A stretch of DNA of 64,000 nt from Tritrichomonas musculus (GCA_039105265.1 JAPFFF010000006.1:744001-808000), one strand, 5' to 3'. Positions 47,834 to 62,003 are shown, counted from the first letter of the stretch. The notes: a model not told the origin generated them from the letters alone. Program-made: numbers and translations.

Positions 47834-49291
47834 ATGTCGTGGGGTCTCTATTCAAATCGAATTTTTTGTATTTCAAGTAATAGCACACCAGCAAAAATTG
47901 GCCCTGGTAAGTATGACACTGTGGATTACATAGGGAATAATAAACAAATGAAAGCACCTTTTAATAGCGGCGATAAAGAACCAAAAAATCCATTTGCGAA
48001 GACGCCTGGTCCAGGACAATATGAACCAAAAATACTCGAGAAAGGAAATGATTATGCTAGTGTTTTTGATTCAAAAACTAAACGAAAAGCTTATACTACA
48101 ACAAATAATCAAAATCCTTCACCTGCTTCTTATTCATGCATCGATTCATGGATGCCTGAACCCCCTGCAATACCAAAAAAGCAGCTTCCACGGGCAAAAC
48201 CACCTTCTGGTTTTATTGGGCAGGATGTAACAGGATATATTGAATCACCATCTAATGAATTGATACCTCTAAAAAAACCCTTTCTCGATGCATCATACAT
48301 AGGTCCTGGATATTACGATCCGGAATTACCAACACGCGAAACTCCAGGAGTAAATCTCGAAATGTCCTCTAAACGACAATTATATGGAACCCCACCTGAT
48401 GTTCCTGGGCCAGGAGCATACAAGCCAACTTATCATGATTCTAGAATTCCTAAAGTAATTTCTGATAGAAAAGAAGATAAAGTTGTTCTTACAAACAGAC
48501 CAATTTATACAGGCCCTCGTTCATGGACCTCATTAGCAAACGAAACAAACGCAGTATTTAAATATCGTGGAGTTAGACAAATTTTCCCGCCAGGTGAGGC
48601 AACACCTGGGCCAAGTGAATATGAGATCAATTTACCACAAACTAAAGTTGCAGGGAATCTTTCAAGTTTTGGAGTTCGAGCTCAACGACAACCATTACAT
48701 TCACCAGATGATAATCCTGGCCCAGGGGCTTACAATGTAAATGCACCAAAGTGGATCAAAAAGACAAAGAAATCCACAGCTCGCCATGCTATAGATAAAA
48801 TAACAAATCCCACAAGCTTTGTTCCAGGACCAGGAGCTTATGATCCTTTTTCTGCTCAAGAACAAAAGAAGCAAAAAAGAGCAAATTCAGTTTTTATGAG
48901 TAAAACAGATCGGAATTTGACTTCAAGAAATATAACACCAGGACCTGGTCGTTACACACCGAAAAAACCTGGCGAGGTTCAACCTAAGCAAGACTTGAAA
49001 TCTCAAAAATTAAGATTTACTGATGTTAAAAAGCAAATTAATACTCCCGATATTAAAGAATCTAGATTTCCTAAGTTTGGTAACTGGATTGAAGCATCTA
49101 AAATCATCTCTCCAAGCCCTGATCAATATCAGTCAATCGAAAGTGATGCAGGAAGTGGGAAAACTATCCCTCACTCTCCTAGATTTGAACGCTCTCATAA
49201 AAGCCGTGACCCTGGACCTGGAACATATGAAGTTGTGCACGATTCATTCTTCAAGAAGTCTTTTAACACATCAATTCCAAAATATTATTAA
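47834..49291 (+). CDS. STPGR (SHIPPO/ODF3-like) repeat protein
   Basis: This 485-residue protein contains about ten sperm-tail PG-rich repeats: GPGKYDTVDY, TPGPGQYEPK, GPGYYDPELP, PGPGAYKPTY, TPGPSEYEIN, NPGPGAYNVN, VPGPGAYDPF, TPGPGRYTPK, SPSPDQYQSI and DPGPGTYEVV. Between them lie basic, Ser/Thr-rich stretches. This architecture occurs in proteins lining or binding stable microtubules of cilia, flagella and cortical arrays; in a trichomonad the flagella, axostyle or pelta are plausible sites. It is divergent with the coiled-coil gene at 45369. Confidence 0.9.
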   Translation: MSWGLYSNRIFCISSNSTPAKIGPGKYDTVDYIGNNKQMKAPFNSGDKEPKNPFAKTPGPGQYEPKILEKGNDYASVFDSKTKRKAYTTTNNQNPSPASYSCIDSWMPEPPAIPKKQLPRAKPPSGFIGQDVTGYIESPSNELIPLKKPFLDASYIGPGYYDPELPTRETPGVNLEMSSKRQLYGTPPDVPGPGAYKPTYHDSRIPKVISDRKEDKVVLTNRPIYTGPRSWTSLANETNAVFKYRGVRQIFPPGEATPGPSEYEINLPQTKVAGNLSSFGVRAQRQPLHSPDDNPGPGAYNVNAPKWIKKTKKSTARHAIDKITNPTSFVPGPGAYDPFSAQEQKKQKRANSVFMSKTDRNLTSRNITPGPGRYTPKKPGEVQPKQDLKSQKLRFTDVKKQINTPDIKESRFPKFGNWIEASKIISPSPDQYQSIESDAGSGKTIPHSPRFERSHKSRDPGPGTYEVVHDSFFKKSFNTSIPKYY

Positions 49292-49738
49292 TAATGTATT
49301 TTATACTTGTATATATTTCTATAAAATTTGTTTGAATTCTTCAATTATTCTTCAGATACAAAATGAAAGAACTTTTATTTATTCTATTTCTTTTCATATG
49401 TAAAAATTTAATGTCATAATCAAAGCTTTTGATTCAAAGCAATTTATAATTTTCAGAATGTTTTTGGCCACTTTCTATAATTTGAAATTTTATATCATTA
49501 GATCATGATGATTATATTTATCATTCCATAAGCTTAATTCATTTATTATAAAGAAATAAAAATTTTGATAAAAAAAAATTGAGGAAAATGAATTAATGTT
49601 TCTAAACTTTTTGAGAGCATAAAATTCAAAAAAAATTTCATAAATCTCAGATTTTTTTTTTCAAATGAAAATTGTATCTTAACGGATATTTTTTTGTAAA
49701 TAAAAGTTCGCGCTGACAAATCAGATCTTCTGAATATC
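49292..49738. other. Promoter region of the giant coiled-coil gene
   Basis: A 447-base AT-rich spacer. TTCGCGC at 49707-49713 is E2F-like and is the only GC cluster, 26-32 bases before the ATG. No gene is seen. Confidence 0.45.
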
Positions 49739-52700
49739 ATGTCAGCTTCAAACCGAAATGATAAAGATTCGAATCCATCTGTTATTTACCAAGAAATTTC
49801 AGATGCTTTATCGTTTGTCGAAAAACAATTATTTTTAATATCAAATGATTCTAGAGAAAACCCTAATAATTTTCGAAATCGAATATTAAAAATCGGGAAA
49901 CTTGTATCATCAAAGAATTCAATTTTAGAAAAACAGGTTTCCACTCTTTTAAACTCAGATAATTTTGATAATAAATTTGTTAAAGAAACACTTCAGCAAA
50001 TGCACAATACTCTCGAGGAATACAATACAGTCACTATGAATAATGAAGAAACCAAACAGCAAATTGACACATTAACCGATATTGCTTTTAATCAAAATTC
50101 AACTATTGATCAACTTCGCGACGCCCTTAAAAAATCACTTTCTCTTAACACAAATATGATGTCAGTTCATCCACAAACATCAAACCAAAGTATTCACTTT
50201 GAACTTGAACAACCACCAACACCTACGCAGCAAAATAACTCTAACAAAACACCATCGATAAATTATTTGCATTCCGAAAATATTATGGAAGTTAAACGAA
50301 AAGAAGATACTCAAAATTACAATAAAAACCAAACGAAATTACCTCTTCTAGTTCAAACAAGTAAGGCTTTATTGGGAAATCTTGAAGACGATGGAGATGA
50401 TGTTTTTGATGATGATTTTAGTATATTATCTTCAGAAAGTCAAAATAGCCGAATCTTTGATTTAGAAAATAGACTCAAAAACGCAATCAAGCAAATCAAT
50501 GAGTTAAAAAATCAATTAAAAACACAAAAACTAGCATATTCGGATCTTCAAGAAAAATCTAAGCAAAGTTTCAAACAATATAATGATATGAAAAATCAAT
50601 TGGCAACAACGAACTCAGAAAAAGAGAAACTTGAAAAGAATTTAAATTTGGCAAAAAAGAAAATCGTCCAACTTCGAAAAGAAGAAGACGCTAGCTACAA
50701 AAAGTTATATGAGACTATATCAACTATTGTCAAACAATCAAAAAGCTATAAAGGACAAGGAGAAGAAAACGTTGTTCCAACAATCCAAACAATTTTCAAC
50801 GAACATGAAGAAACAAATGAATGTGTTAAACAAATAAATATTATTCTTTCTAATAAGGCAGAAGATGCTACTGATAACAATCAAACACAAAGCCAGGGAC
50901 AATTAATGCGAATAATTATTGAACGAATTAAAGAAATTACTAATGAGAATGAAAAATTGAAAACAAAAGCAAAATTACAAATTTCAAAAGTGAAATTAGA
51001 ATATTTCTCTGATGATTTAGAAATACAAAAAATCGATAAAGAACGAAAAGAAGTTGAATCAATTATGCAAACTTTAGATTCTGGCAATACTGGTGGGAAT
51101 GGCCCTCAAACAGTACAAGATCTAGGCACAAGACTAAAGAATCTTATATCAATGCAAAATTCATTGCAACAAGAAATTGCAAAACGCGAAAAGGAACTTC
51201 AAAAGTTGAAAGCTCATCGTCAACTTCTTGAAGAAGAAATTAAATCGATTATCTCAACTGTTAACCCAAAGCTGGTTTACAATCCAACAGATAATTCATG
51301 CAATCCACCTACCGAGCTAATCAAAGATATTCAAGAACTAGTCAAAGATAAAAACAAGTATCAGACAGAAAAAAATAACCTTCTCGAAGTTCAAATTCAA
51401 GTTACCACTGAACGAGATAACCTCTCTCTTGAAAAGAAAAAGTCGGTAGACAAATTAATTGGTTTAGCAAAAATCATGAATCAAAATTCAAACTTTGGCG
51501 TAAATGAAAGCCAAACCGACTTAATTCATTTTCTTGAAAATGAAATTCAAGCCACGAATCAACTTCTTCCATCAAATTCTGTTGATCCAAATGAGCCGAT
51601 GCAAAGTCGTTTAAATAGATTGTTAAACGATTATAATCAATTAAAAGAAAAGAATGCTAAACTTGAAGCAGATTTAACATCAATGTCATCTACAATTGAT
51701 CCTTCATCTGGTCAAAGTGGTGATATAACACAAATTGTTGAAAATTTGCGTAATAAAATCAAGCAAAATAAAGAAGATGAAGAGGCCATAATTTCTCTTT
51801 TATCACCAACAATCGACAAATTAGAAGATGATCCTAATAATCATGAAAGCAAAATTATTAGAGGGATCAAACAACTTCTTAATGAATTACAAGGACAGAA
51901 AAAAAGTTCACAGAAAATTCTCTCAGACTTAGCCGAATCGTTAAATATCAAATTAGATCCTAATCAAGATATAGAGCAGATAAAATCTTCTTTACAAAAA
52001 GGAATTTCCAGCGCCAAAGGAATGAACGATGATGTTAAGGACATATTTGATCAATATCAAGATAATGAGTTTATTAAGAAAATCCAAGCAGAGAATGAAA
52101 ATAGCGATTTTAATCTTATTGATTCATTCAGAAGATTATGTCAAGAATATTCTAACTTAGAAAAAAGTGACAAAGAATCACGCCAAAAACTTAATCAAAT
52201 ATTAGGCGGCTCGCCATCAGAAGATGCAACAAATGAAGAAATTGAAAACAAGGTTCGCAAAGTAGTTGACGAATATTCATCTATTCTTAAGATGCTCGGT
52301 ATAACTGATGGAACTGACCAATCAAGTTTACCAGATTCATCATCTCCTATCGGTGAAGGAAATGTTGCTGAACAAGTCCGTAAATTATATGACGAAAATA
52401 AACGTCTCAATGAACTTTTGACATCTAATGATCCAATTGAAAAAAATGCTCTTTTAATCGGTTCAACTAATTTGGCGAAGATGAATGATGAATTAAATCA
52501 AGGCTTGAAGAAGCTTAATATTGATATTGAAAACCTCCCCGAAGGTGAAACCATTAATACTGCTTTACTCAAAGGATTAGAAAGAGTTCAAAACGAACAG
52601 CAAGAAATGGAAGACAAGCTTTCATCAGTCAACTCTGAAAAAGAGAAATTAGATAATACAATTAAGGTAATCAAATCAATTTTGAAAGGATCATCTTCTG

Positions 52701-55034
52701 ATTTCGATGAAAATGGACCTTTAGATCCTGCTCAACTTGAACAAATGCTTACAGAATTAAAGACTCTTGTTGCAGCCAAAGAGAAAATTGAAAAAGAAGA
52801 AGAAAAATCCAAACAATTAAATGATGAAAAAAGAAATATGTCAGAAATAAAGTCAATTTTGAGCAGTTATAAGAACAGCAATCCAGATGATGAAAACATC
52901 ATCAACGATGAAGATATTAACCTTGTTGATCAAATCAAGCAACTTTGCGAAGAGAAAGAGAGACTCAGGCAAAGTAAGAATGAAATTTTAAAGGTTCTGA
53001 AAATTAATGGAAATATATCTGATGAGCAAATTCTCAATCATGCTCGTCAAATCGCTGATCAACAAGAACATGATGAATGCATTTCTGAACTTGCCAAACT
53101 CATGAACATTCCTACAGATGAGAATGTTACTGATCATGAATTATTACAAAAAATCCTTGCCAAAGTTAAATCTAGCTCACCAATCATTGATCGTTCTATT
53201 GATTTGAACCTCTCAGATAATGAAGTCGATGAGTATCAAGAAGAAACACCTGAGAATTTTGCCGCTTTAAAGAGTGAGAATAAAACGCTTAAACATGAAC
53301 TTAAGAGAAGGACCCAAGCACTTAAATCATTACAAGCAATGATTTATCCAGATCGACAAGATGAACCAATAGACACCTTTATTTCCGACATTCAAAAGCG
53401 AACTGCTGAACTTGGAAATGATCCAAGTAGTCCAAGTAGTCCAAGTTCTCCAACATCAATTGAGAGGGTATTTGGCCGAAGCTTCAATGATTCCAATTTT
53501 TCACAAGAAAACGTTGAATTGAGGGAAAAGTTGAAGAAAGCTGAATCAGAAATCCAAGCTTTGAATGAGAAAGTTATCGAAGAACAATCTAGAGTCTCTG
53601 GAATTCTCGAAGAACGAGAATCTGTTTCAAGTCTCATACAAGATCTCACACAGACTCTTAAGAAGAAGATGGAAAATGGTGGACAAGGTGAACCAGTTGA
53701 AGATTCAGTTGTTTTTCAAAAACTGACTGATATATCAAATGCCTTATCGGAGCAAAATGCAATGCTAACCTCTATGAAAGGCTCACAAAATGGAACTATT
53801 TCAAATGAAAATGACCAAGTTTTGAATAACAACTTTTCCAATCGTATAGATCAGAATCTTGATCGAATCATGTCCATTCTAGAAATTGGCACTATCCAAA
53901 CCGATCCAAACTCTTCACCAGAAGAAGCCCGTTATGAAAAGACTAATCGAATTATTGTTAAGATTCACCAAATGAAGGGAAGATCATCTGTGGCGAATGA
54001 TCCTTATGGCTTCCCAGAACTGAACCAGTCAACATCGGACATGTACAACTCGATCATGGCGAACGAGCAATCTGAGCAGAGCTTCAATGCTGAAGAAGAG
54101 GAAGAAGAAGGAGATTTGAATGATCCGCCAACTTTTTCAAGGGGCAGAAGCAGTGGAAGAAGTGGACAAATGCAGCCAATGGCACTCAAAGAGATTCTCA
54201 ACAAGAAGAACGAAATACTAAAGAATCATATGGATGCATTTAGGTCAATTGCAGCTTCATTGAGAATCAATCCTGAACAGTACGAGAATGACCAGCAGTT
54301 GATTGACGATGTCATTTCACACGTGAGGAGATTGACAGGAGACACCGACCTTCCTGGTTCTGATGATGAACCAGCATCATTGTCAAGTGAGCCACTTCTT
54401 CACTCAGACCAGCCATACACTCCCAGGAGGCACAACGAAGAAGAGGACATTCAAAATGAGCAACAACAAAAGAAGTTCAAATTGAATCTTAAAGGAATTC
54501 CTCGAGTTAATGATGAAAACGGAAGTAATACGAGAAACCCGCCAGGATTGACTAGACTTAATTTGAACAGACTCTCTCAAAATCCAGAAAACGAAAATGA
54601 AAACGAAGAAGAAAATGAAAATGAGAATGAATCTTCTTCAAGAAGAAGAAGTGGTCAGAAACAAAACCGTTTAATTGACGATGATTTCCTCATTCAAAAA
54701 TTGAATGACATCTCAAGCGACCTCTCCGAACAACAGAAGATTTTGAAGCAGATGGAAGCAAGCCATAAATCAACAAGCCAAGTAAGAAGCCTAGAAAAGT
54801 CTCTCTACGATCAGCAGGGCCATTGGAACGACCTTCGTAGAGCGCTCGGAATCCCTGAAGTTGAAGGAAGCATCAACGAAGAAGAAGAAGAAGACGTCAC
54901 AGACATCCAAAACAGGATGCTCGACAAGATCAAAGAATTGTCTGCTTTACATGAAGCCGGCGAAGATGACCAACTTGCATCTCCACGTTCAGTGAACATG
55001 AATTCCGGAGCATCACCTTCTGATCCAGAAAGTC

Positions 55035-55074
<40 letters not shown>

Positions 55075-58000
55075 GATTAAAGAATTAACTGATCTTCTTA
55101 CTATTGCAAACAAAACAATCCAAACTTACAAAGATGAAAAAGACAACATTTTGAAGATTTTGGATTCTGAGAAACAATCATCTTTGAATCTTCCTGAAGT
55201 TTCACCTGATCAGGTCGAATTGGAGCCACTTTCGGAGAAACTTGACGAGCTTCAAACTCACATTTCAGCGAACATTGAAGCCATTATGAACATCGCCCAT
55301 GAGAAGGCGAATTCGAACAATGAAGACACACTTGCAACAATTAATGATAATGATCCTCTGTCGCCGATAGAGGTGCCTAAATCACCAATTGCTAATGCAT
55401 TCAACAACCTCAATGAAGAACTGGGCGAATTGACAAACGACAACGATGAGAAGGACCAGAAAATAGCAAATCTTTCTAGTAAAGTTAACGGTCTCAACAG
55501 GATCATTATTGAACTGAACGATAAGAACAACAAAATGATCAACGAGAACCAGAGATTTCTTGGACACAAATCAACCAACGCAGCAAACACAATGGCTAAT
55601 GATGAAAATGCTCAAATTGAAGAAGAAGAGGAAGAAGTTGAGCATCTTGAATTCGTGTCACATTTGAAAGAAGAAGTTGATCGTTTGAGAGAACTCATTG
55701 ATTCAACATCATGTTCAATCACTGAATTAAACACAAAACGAAGTCAAATCATGAAATCACAAATAATTGACAAATCATTATCATCATCATCATCACAAAA
55801 ACAAAAATCAAGCAATAATAATAATAATAATAAAGACCAAAATCAAGAAGCGGATGAAGATGATGAATCTTTCACTCTTCATTCACAGATGAACAAGAAT
55901 TCACCAGTCAGCGGCGTTCTCGACGATCTTCGCAGCCAAATGAACAACCTTAAAGAACAGAACAACCAGAAGGACAAGCGAATCAAAGAGCTCGAAGAGA
56001 AGAACAAAGCTTTGCTGAGACAAAGTGGAATAGATCCAGATCTCGTTGACAAAGAAGGGTCAAACTTAGCTGACGACGGGAGTAACATGTCGCAAGCTGA
56101 AGAAATCGCTAAGCTGAAGAGGGACCTGAAAAAACTGACAGAAGAAAGGGACTCAATTATGAAGTCATTGTTCCCTGAGAGTGATTACAACGACGACCAA
56201 AATGCCTCTCAATTATTGAGCAACCTGACAGACCTAGACAATCAAGTGCAGCAGCAGACGGAAGAGATAAGATCAACAACCGACATGGCCGATGACGATG
56301 AAGGTGAATTCGATAGGTCAAATTTGAGAATAAACGTTTCTTCACCTCGAACGAGACGAAATGTTCAAAAATCGCCTCGTTCTCAAATCACCGATGCTTT
56401 CGGCCAATTAAAGCAGCAGATTGTCGAATTAACTGAGAGAAACAACGAGCTCGAAGCAAAGTTGAGTGATGCACAATCAACCATCGACCAATTACGCTCT
56501 GAAAAAGAACTATTCTTGATGAGTCTTGGAAACGACGACTCGAGTCAGAAGAACGATTTGTCTAAGGAGCTTTTCAAAAAGTTGAACTTCTTGGATTCCC
56601 AGATTTCAACGCAAAGTGCTGAAATAGGTGACGCTATCAACACGTCTAAAATTGATAAAGAATACGGATCGAGTTCTTCGTCACCTGTTCCTTCTCCCAA
56701 GTCCAGAAGAAACGTCATTTCTAACAGGGCGCAGTCCAATGCGCAGTTCCAATCTGCCTTTGAAGAAATGAAGCAAAAGATGAAAAATTTGACACTCGAA
56801 AACTTCGAGAAAGATCAACGAATATCAGAATTGGAGGACAAAATAGAAGAGCTCCAAAAAGGACAAATAAACGGTCGTCAGGACGATAGGCCATTGAATG
56901 ATGTCATTCTTGAGAACAGGAGACAAAAAGAGACACTCGCAAAATTGAAGGAAGAATTGGGTATTAGTAACGACGCTGATGAATTGACCATTTTTGGTCA
57001 AATTAATGAAATGAAGGAGAAAATAGCAAAGCTTGAAGAATTGACCAATCAACCGTCCGTTCAAACACGCCATGTTCAATTAAACTTAGGCGAAGATTCA
57101 GATGAGAATGACAATGAGAAAAATTCTAGGAAACCGTTAAATAAAGCGGTTAGGCATTTGTCAAATGCATTAGATCGGACAGACCAAATTGACGTTCATG
57201 TCAACATCTCAATTGACGATGACGAAGAGAAGAGCCAGGAAACAATTCAAGATCTTCGTGGCCAAGTTGAAGATTTGACGAAAGCTAGAGAGTCAATAGC
57301 AAGTCTTCTTTCTGAAATTTCAAAGAGGTCTGTTAAACTTGTGAAGCAGATATCGACGCTTAAATCGAATGAGAAAGGAAAGAACAAAGCAAAGTCACTT
57401 TCACAATTGCATGAACTTGAACAATCAGCTCTTGATGTTAATGCAAAATTACAATCAAGTAAATCTGAATTCAATTTGAATTTGTCCGATGACAATGAAA
57501 AAGTGGACATCGAAATTCAAACTGAACAAGATGAAGATGATGAAGAAAAGGAAAAGAAATTATTGAAATTGAATCAAAAAGTTCAAAAATTAACTGAAGC
57601 TAAGAATTCTATTTCAAAACTCTTCATTGAGGTGTCAAAGAATTCCGAAATGTTGATCGAAGAAATTAAACGGTTGAAATTACAACAGTCTGATCAACCT
57701 GGAAAAACGTCAATCGAAGAATCTTTGAACAAGCTTGAAACAACAGCTGAAGATATAGCAACACATCAGTCAAAGGCTGAAGCTATAATAAATAGCAGTG
57801 TGAATGATATCGTGCATGATATTTCTCTGCCTGTTGAAAACAGCCAAAAGTTACAAGATGTTTTGGAAGAGAATCGAAAACTCAAAGAACAACTCAAAGA
57901 CGCACAATTGAAACTAGAAGCCGTTAAAGAATCAAAAGAAGTCATTTCAGAACTAGCTTACTTTGAAAAGAAAGAATTACCAGAACAACAACAACAAGAA

Positions 58001-61000
58001 AAAAAGAAGCTTGAAGATAATGAAGAAGAAATTGATAAATCAAAGCAAATTGAATTGCTTCAACAAAAGATTGATAACTTAACAAAGGCAAGAGAATCAA
58101 TCATGAAACTTTTCATGGAAGTTTCTAGACAAGCACGATCTTTAGTCGAAGAGATCAAAGTTCTTAAGAAAGAGAAGCCATCTGCAAATGAATCAGAAAA
58201 ACTCGAATCAATTGAGAATTCAGTTCATTCAATTGCCAAATCATCACATGAAGACAAACAACAGGAACCACAACAAAATGGTGAAATTGTTCAAGCACTT
58301 CAAAGCGAACTTTCATCTGCTCAACAGAAGATTAGAGAACTGACAACTAAACTGTCAAAGAGTCATGATGATAATGGAAGAAGTAAAGAAAAAGACAACT
58401 TGATAGTTTCAATGCGTTCACCAGTCAATCTTCAACTTGAGACACTTCGTAAAGAACTGGTCGTTTCTGACATAAATTCAAGTGTTTCAATTAAAGGTAA
58501 AGATGATGATGAAGAGAAAATCAAGCGAATTCAAAAACAAGTCGAATCCCTTCAAAAAGCTCGTGCTTCAATGGCTGAACTTTTCAATGAAGTATCACGT
58601 CGATCTCAACTTCTTGTAAAGCAGATTGAAGAATGCAAAGGCAATAAGAAAGATGATGCATCATCATCTCATAAGAACCAAAAAATTAATAAACTTGAAA
58701 CTGAAATCAAAGATCTATGTGAAGCCCAAAGTGCAATTCAAACTGCAATCCAATCTGAAGGCCAAAGATCAGATCAGCCACCAGCAACAATGAAGGCATT
58801 AGCAACATCTGGTTCTTTCGATGCAAATTCAAGTTCAAGCTCAGTTCAAAATGATAAAAGTGGAAAAGAAATATTAAAGAAACAAATTTCTATTTTGAAT
58901 GAAAAAGTAAATAAACTTGAAAGCTCTCTTCAATTAGCTGAAGATAGAAACATTGAACTTGTTAAGAAGCTTGACTTGAGCGAAAAGAAACTTGCATCAA
59001 TTGAAGAATCAGATCCGTCTATTTCAAACTTCATCAAGATTGTTTCTTCATTGGTTGAAAATGAAGAAACTGTCAAAGAAGATTCTGCTTCTTTGCAAGA
59101 GAAACTAGACAATCTTCAAGAAGCACGACAATCACTTGGCAATCTTTTCGATAGTCTAGCACAATGTTCACAATCACTATCAAAGTCCATTTCTCTCTTG
59201 AAATCAGAGAATCCAAACAGTAAAGAAATATCAGTACTTGAGACCAATGCGAATGCACTTGTATCATCATTGAACAGGGAAGCCAAATTGACTGAACTTA
59301 CTAAGAAATCAGCTGAATATCAACGTCGTATTGCCGAATTAGAATCAATGCTTCATAATGATAAAGAGCCAGTCATTACTAGTCGAAACATCGACTTAAA
59401 TAATGACAATTATACTTATGAACAATTACAGAGTCAAATCAGTCAAATTGAAGCTGTTTTGAACGATGAAGACGTCATTAGTGATTTCCCACTTGTTCAA
59501 GAACTTATCAGTCGTCTGACAAAATCAAACAAGCCCACAACTATGAAGAGAAATTCGCCACCACCTTCACCCAATTCGATCTTTTCAACAGCATCAACAA
59601 GCGATTCGATATTGAAGCAACTTAAACAAGCCCGAAGTGAGAATCAAAGTCTTAAACAACAACTCGCTGACGTTAGCGAATTCCAGAATGAAAGAGAAGA
59701 CATTGTATCAATTGTTCATGGAGAAATTGACAATGTTGATACTAAGTCATCATCTCTTGTTCGTTCAGTTATGCAACTGTACAACATTGCACATGTTCCA
59801 ATTACTGAGATTGATCAATTAAAGAAAGAACTTTCATCGTTGAAAGAAGAACGTGCTGCAATAGAAGCTGTTTTATTAGGTAAGCCAATTCCTAACAATA
59901 ATTCAAGTTTGGTAAAGAAAGTAACAATTGCAACTCGAAATAAAGAGAATGATAATGACATCGATTTAATGTTAAATAATGAACGAATCGATGATGATGT
60001 TTCTGAATCAACTTTAGTTAGACAAATAACAGAACTTGTTAAGAAATCAACTAAAGAAATTGGCAAAGTTTCTGACAATTTGTCTAATTCGGTAAATGAA
60101 GTTGAGGGACTTAAAGCACAAATCTTTGAATTAAGTAAGCAAAATGAATTAAAGAGACTTGAACTTTCACAAATATCAGCCATTCTTAATGGAAATGATG
60201 ATATTAATGGAGACAACTTTGATCTAGACGCATCGCTTGATGAAAATGTTGTCCAAAGGCTTCGTGATACATTATCAAGTTATAAGAATGATCCACGTGA
60301 CAAGTTGATCAAAGAAATCAATGATTTAAAGAGTCATATAGATAAATCATCGAATGCACAACTTCTTACTACTCTAAAGCAACAAATAAATGATCTTGAA
60401 GAATCAAACAATGAACTTACGGAGAAGTTAAATAAATTATCAAAAGAAAGAGAATCTATAATTGCTGTTGTTAGTGGAAAAAGACCAACAATTAAGACAC
60501 AACTTGTTGAAAAAATATTAGCAAATAATAATAATAAAAATAATGGCATTTCTAATACATCATTAATTCAACAAGTAAATGAAATGAACAATGATAATGA
60601 AAATGATCAAATAAGTACTTTTAATTTGGGCGGAATTCATGGTTCAAGTTCCAATTCTTCTTTAAATGATGAATTAACTGACGAAAATCAAGTCGATGTT
60701 GATTCGATCTCTTCAATTAGAAGCTCTTCTGAACACGATCCAAATAGTACTAAAGCTTTATTATTACAAAATGAATCATTAAGACAAAAATTGTCTGAAA
60801 ATAAAGAATTGGTCAACGTTTATGCTCATCAATTTAGTAAAATTGAAAAATTCTTGAAATTAAAGCAAGTTGGAACTATAGCCCAAAGAGCTAAGGCAAT
60901 AGCTTTGAAAATTAATGAGGAAAGAAAAGTTCTTCAAACTTTCGAGGAACAAAATAATAAATTAAAAGCGAAGTATTCAAAGGCTAAAAAGAAAATTATG

Positions 61001-61294
61001 CAGTATCAACAACAAAATTTAATTAATGATCATGAAAATTCTAACTTCTCTGTTTCTTCTCTAAATTCTGAAGATGATAAAAAAGGAAATAATGCTAAGT
61101 TGGAATCTTATCGATCAAAATTGTCTCATTACGTAAATAATATGAAAAGTAAGTTCTTATCTTTGGTCGATGCTGATAAAAATAACGCTTTAACTGACGC
61201 TGATCAACTATTTACTGAACTTGAATTGGCTATTCATATGGTTGGTGATAATAATTGTAATAATAATAATAATAATAATTCTGATAACCAATGA
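49739..61294 (+). CDS. Giant coiled-coil protein (3851 aa)
   Basis: This single uninterrupted frame of 11.6 kb starts at ATG 49739. Almost the whole protein is charged and helical with heptad character, broken by acidic and Asn/Ser-rich linkers, a 14-Gln tract (55034-55075) and a C-terminal Asn run. No motor, kinase or lipid-binding domain and no membrane segment is seen. Internal motif families recur: (a) LTKARESIxxLxxEVSxxSxxL, five times near residues 2513, 2618, 2781, 2938 and 3126; (b) SPxxxAFxxLxxxxxxLT followed by KDxxIxxLE, four times at about 55380-56820; (c) QKLxDISxxLSEQ, twice near 53723 and 54699. Such proteins act as tethers or scaffolds at Golgi, centrosomes or basal bodies; which applies here is open. 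Bases near 54000-57000 are more GC-rich than the ends. Confidence 0.88.
55034..55075 (+). repeat. CAA/CAG microsatellite, 14 Gln codons
   Basis: Thirteen CAA and one CAG codon in the coding frame of the giant protein, between an acidic linker and a coiled-coil segment. Likely length-variable. Confidence 0.85.
57275..59200 (+). repeat. Five diverged copies of the ARxSI motif
   Basis: Copies begin near 57275, 57590, 58079, 58550 and 59114: LTKARESIASLLSEISKRS, LTEAKNSISKLFIEVSKNS, LTKARESIMKLFMEVSRQA, LQKARASMAELFNEVSRRS and LQEARQSLGNLFDSLAQCS. Spacing is 105 to 188 residues, so this is a recurring module, not a simple tandem repeat. Confidence 0.8.
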
Positions 61295-62003
61295 TTTCTT
61301 TCTATGTTTAAAAATTCTTGAAAAGGGAAAAAAAAATGACAAAAAAATATTTTTTGATGTGGGAAAAAGTGGACCAAACATAATTTCAAAAAAAAAAAAG
61401 AAAAGTTTTCCAATTCTAAATTATCTTTGTTTTTACTATTAACAATTTTTGACTATCGAACCAGATGCTTGATTGCTGCCATAGTGAAAATATTCCAGAA
61501 GCCAAAATTACTCTAATGAATTAATTATTATTTATACTATTTTAATGGCTGGATGAAAGAAAATTATCTACATAAAATATAAACAATTCGTGCTCGATGT
61601 TTGCCCGTCGATCTTGAATTTGTTTTGAGTTGAAAATTATTCCGTTTGATTGTCGATGACTTATCTATTTTGTTAATGTTAAAGAAAAGATAAAATTGAC
61701 TAAAGCTATATTATTATTAAAAATGCCTCAAAAAAATAAAATGATTCTTTATTTTTCACATTTTTCATTAATACTTTTATAACGATTTTATTTGTATACT
61801 TCACAATTTAATTCAAATTTTTCAATATTTTATAACCCGCCAATAATTTTATAGATAATGTTTGCGTTTGGTTGATTTGATTTTTTAAATATTTATTTAC
61901 AAAACAATTGAAATAATTTAATGCTAATTATTTCAATGGTATATTTCAAAAAGATTGATTTTTTCTTTCAATTCAATTTCATATAATAAAAATTTATAAG
62001 TTG
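61295..62003. other. Intergenic, nothing recognised
   Basis: A 709-base AT-rich spacer with A runs near 61327 and 61390. A short GC-richer patch (GCTCGATGTTTGCCCGTCGATC, as two pieces near 61592-61612) has no clear fold. No gene is seen. Confidence 0.5.
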
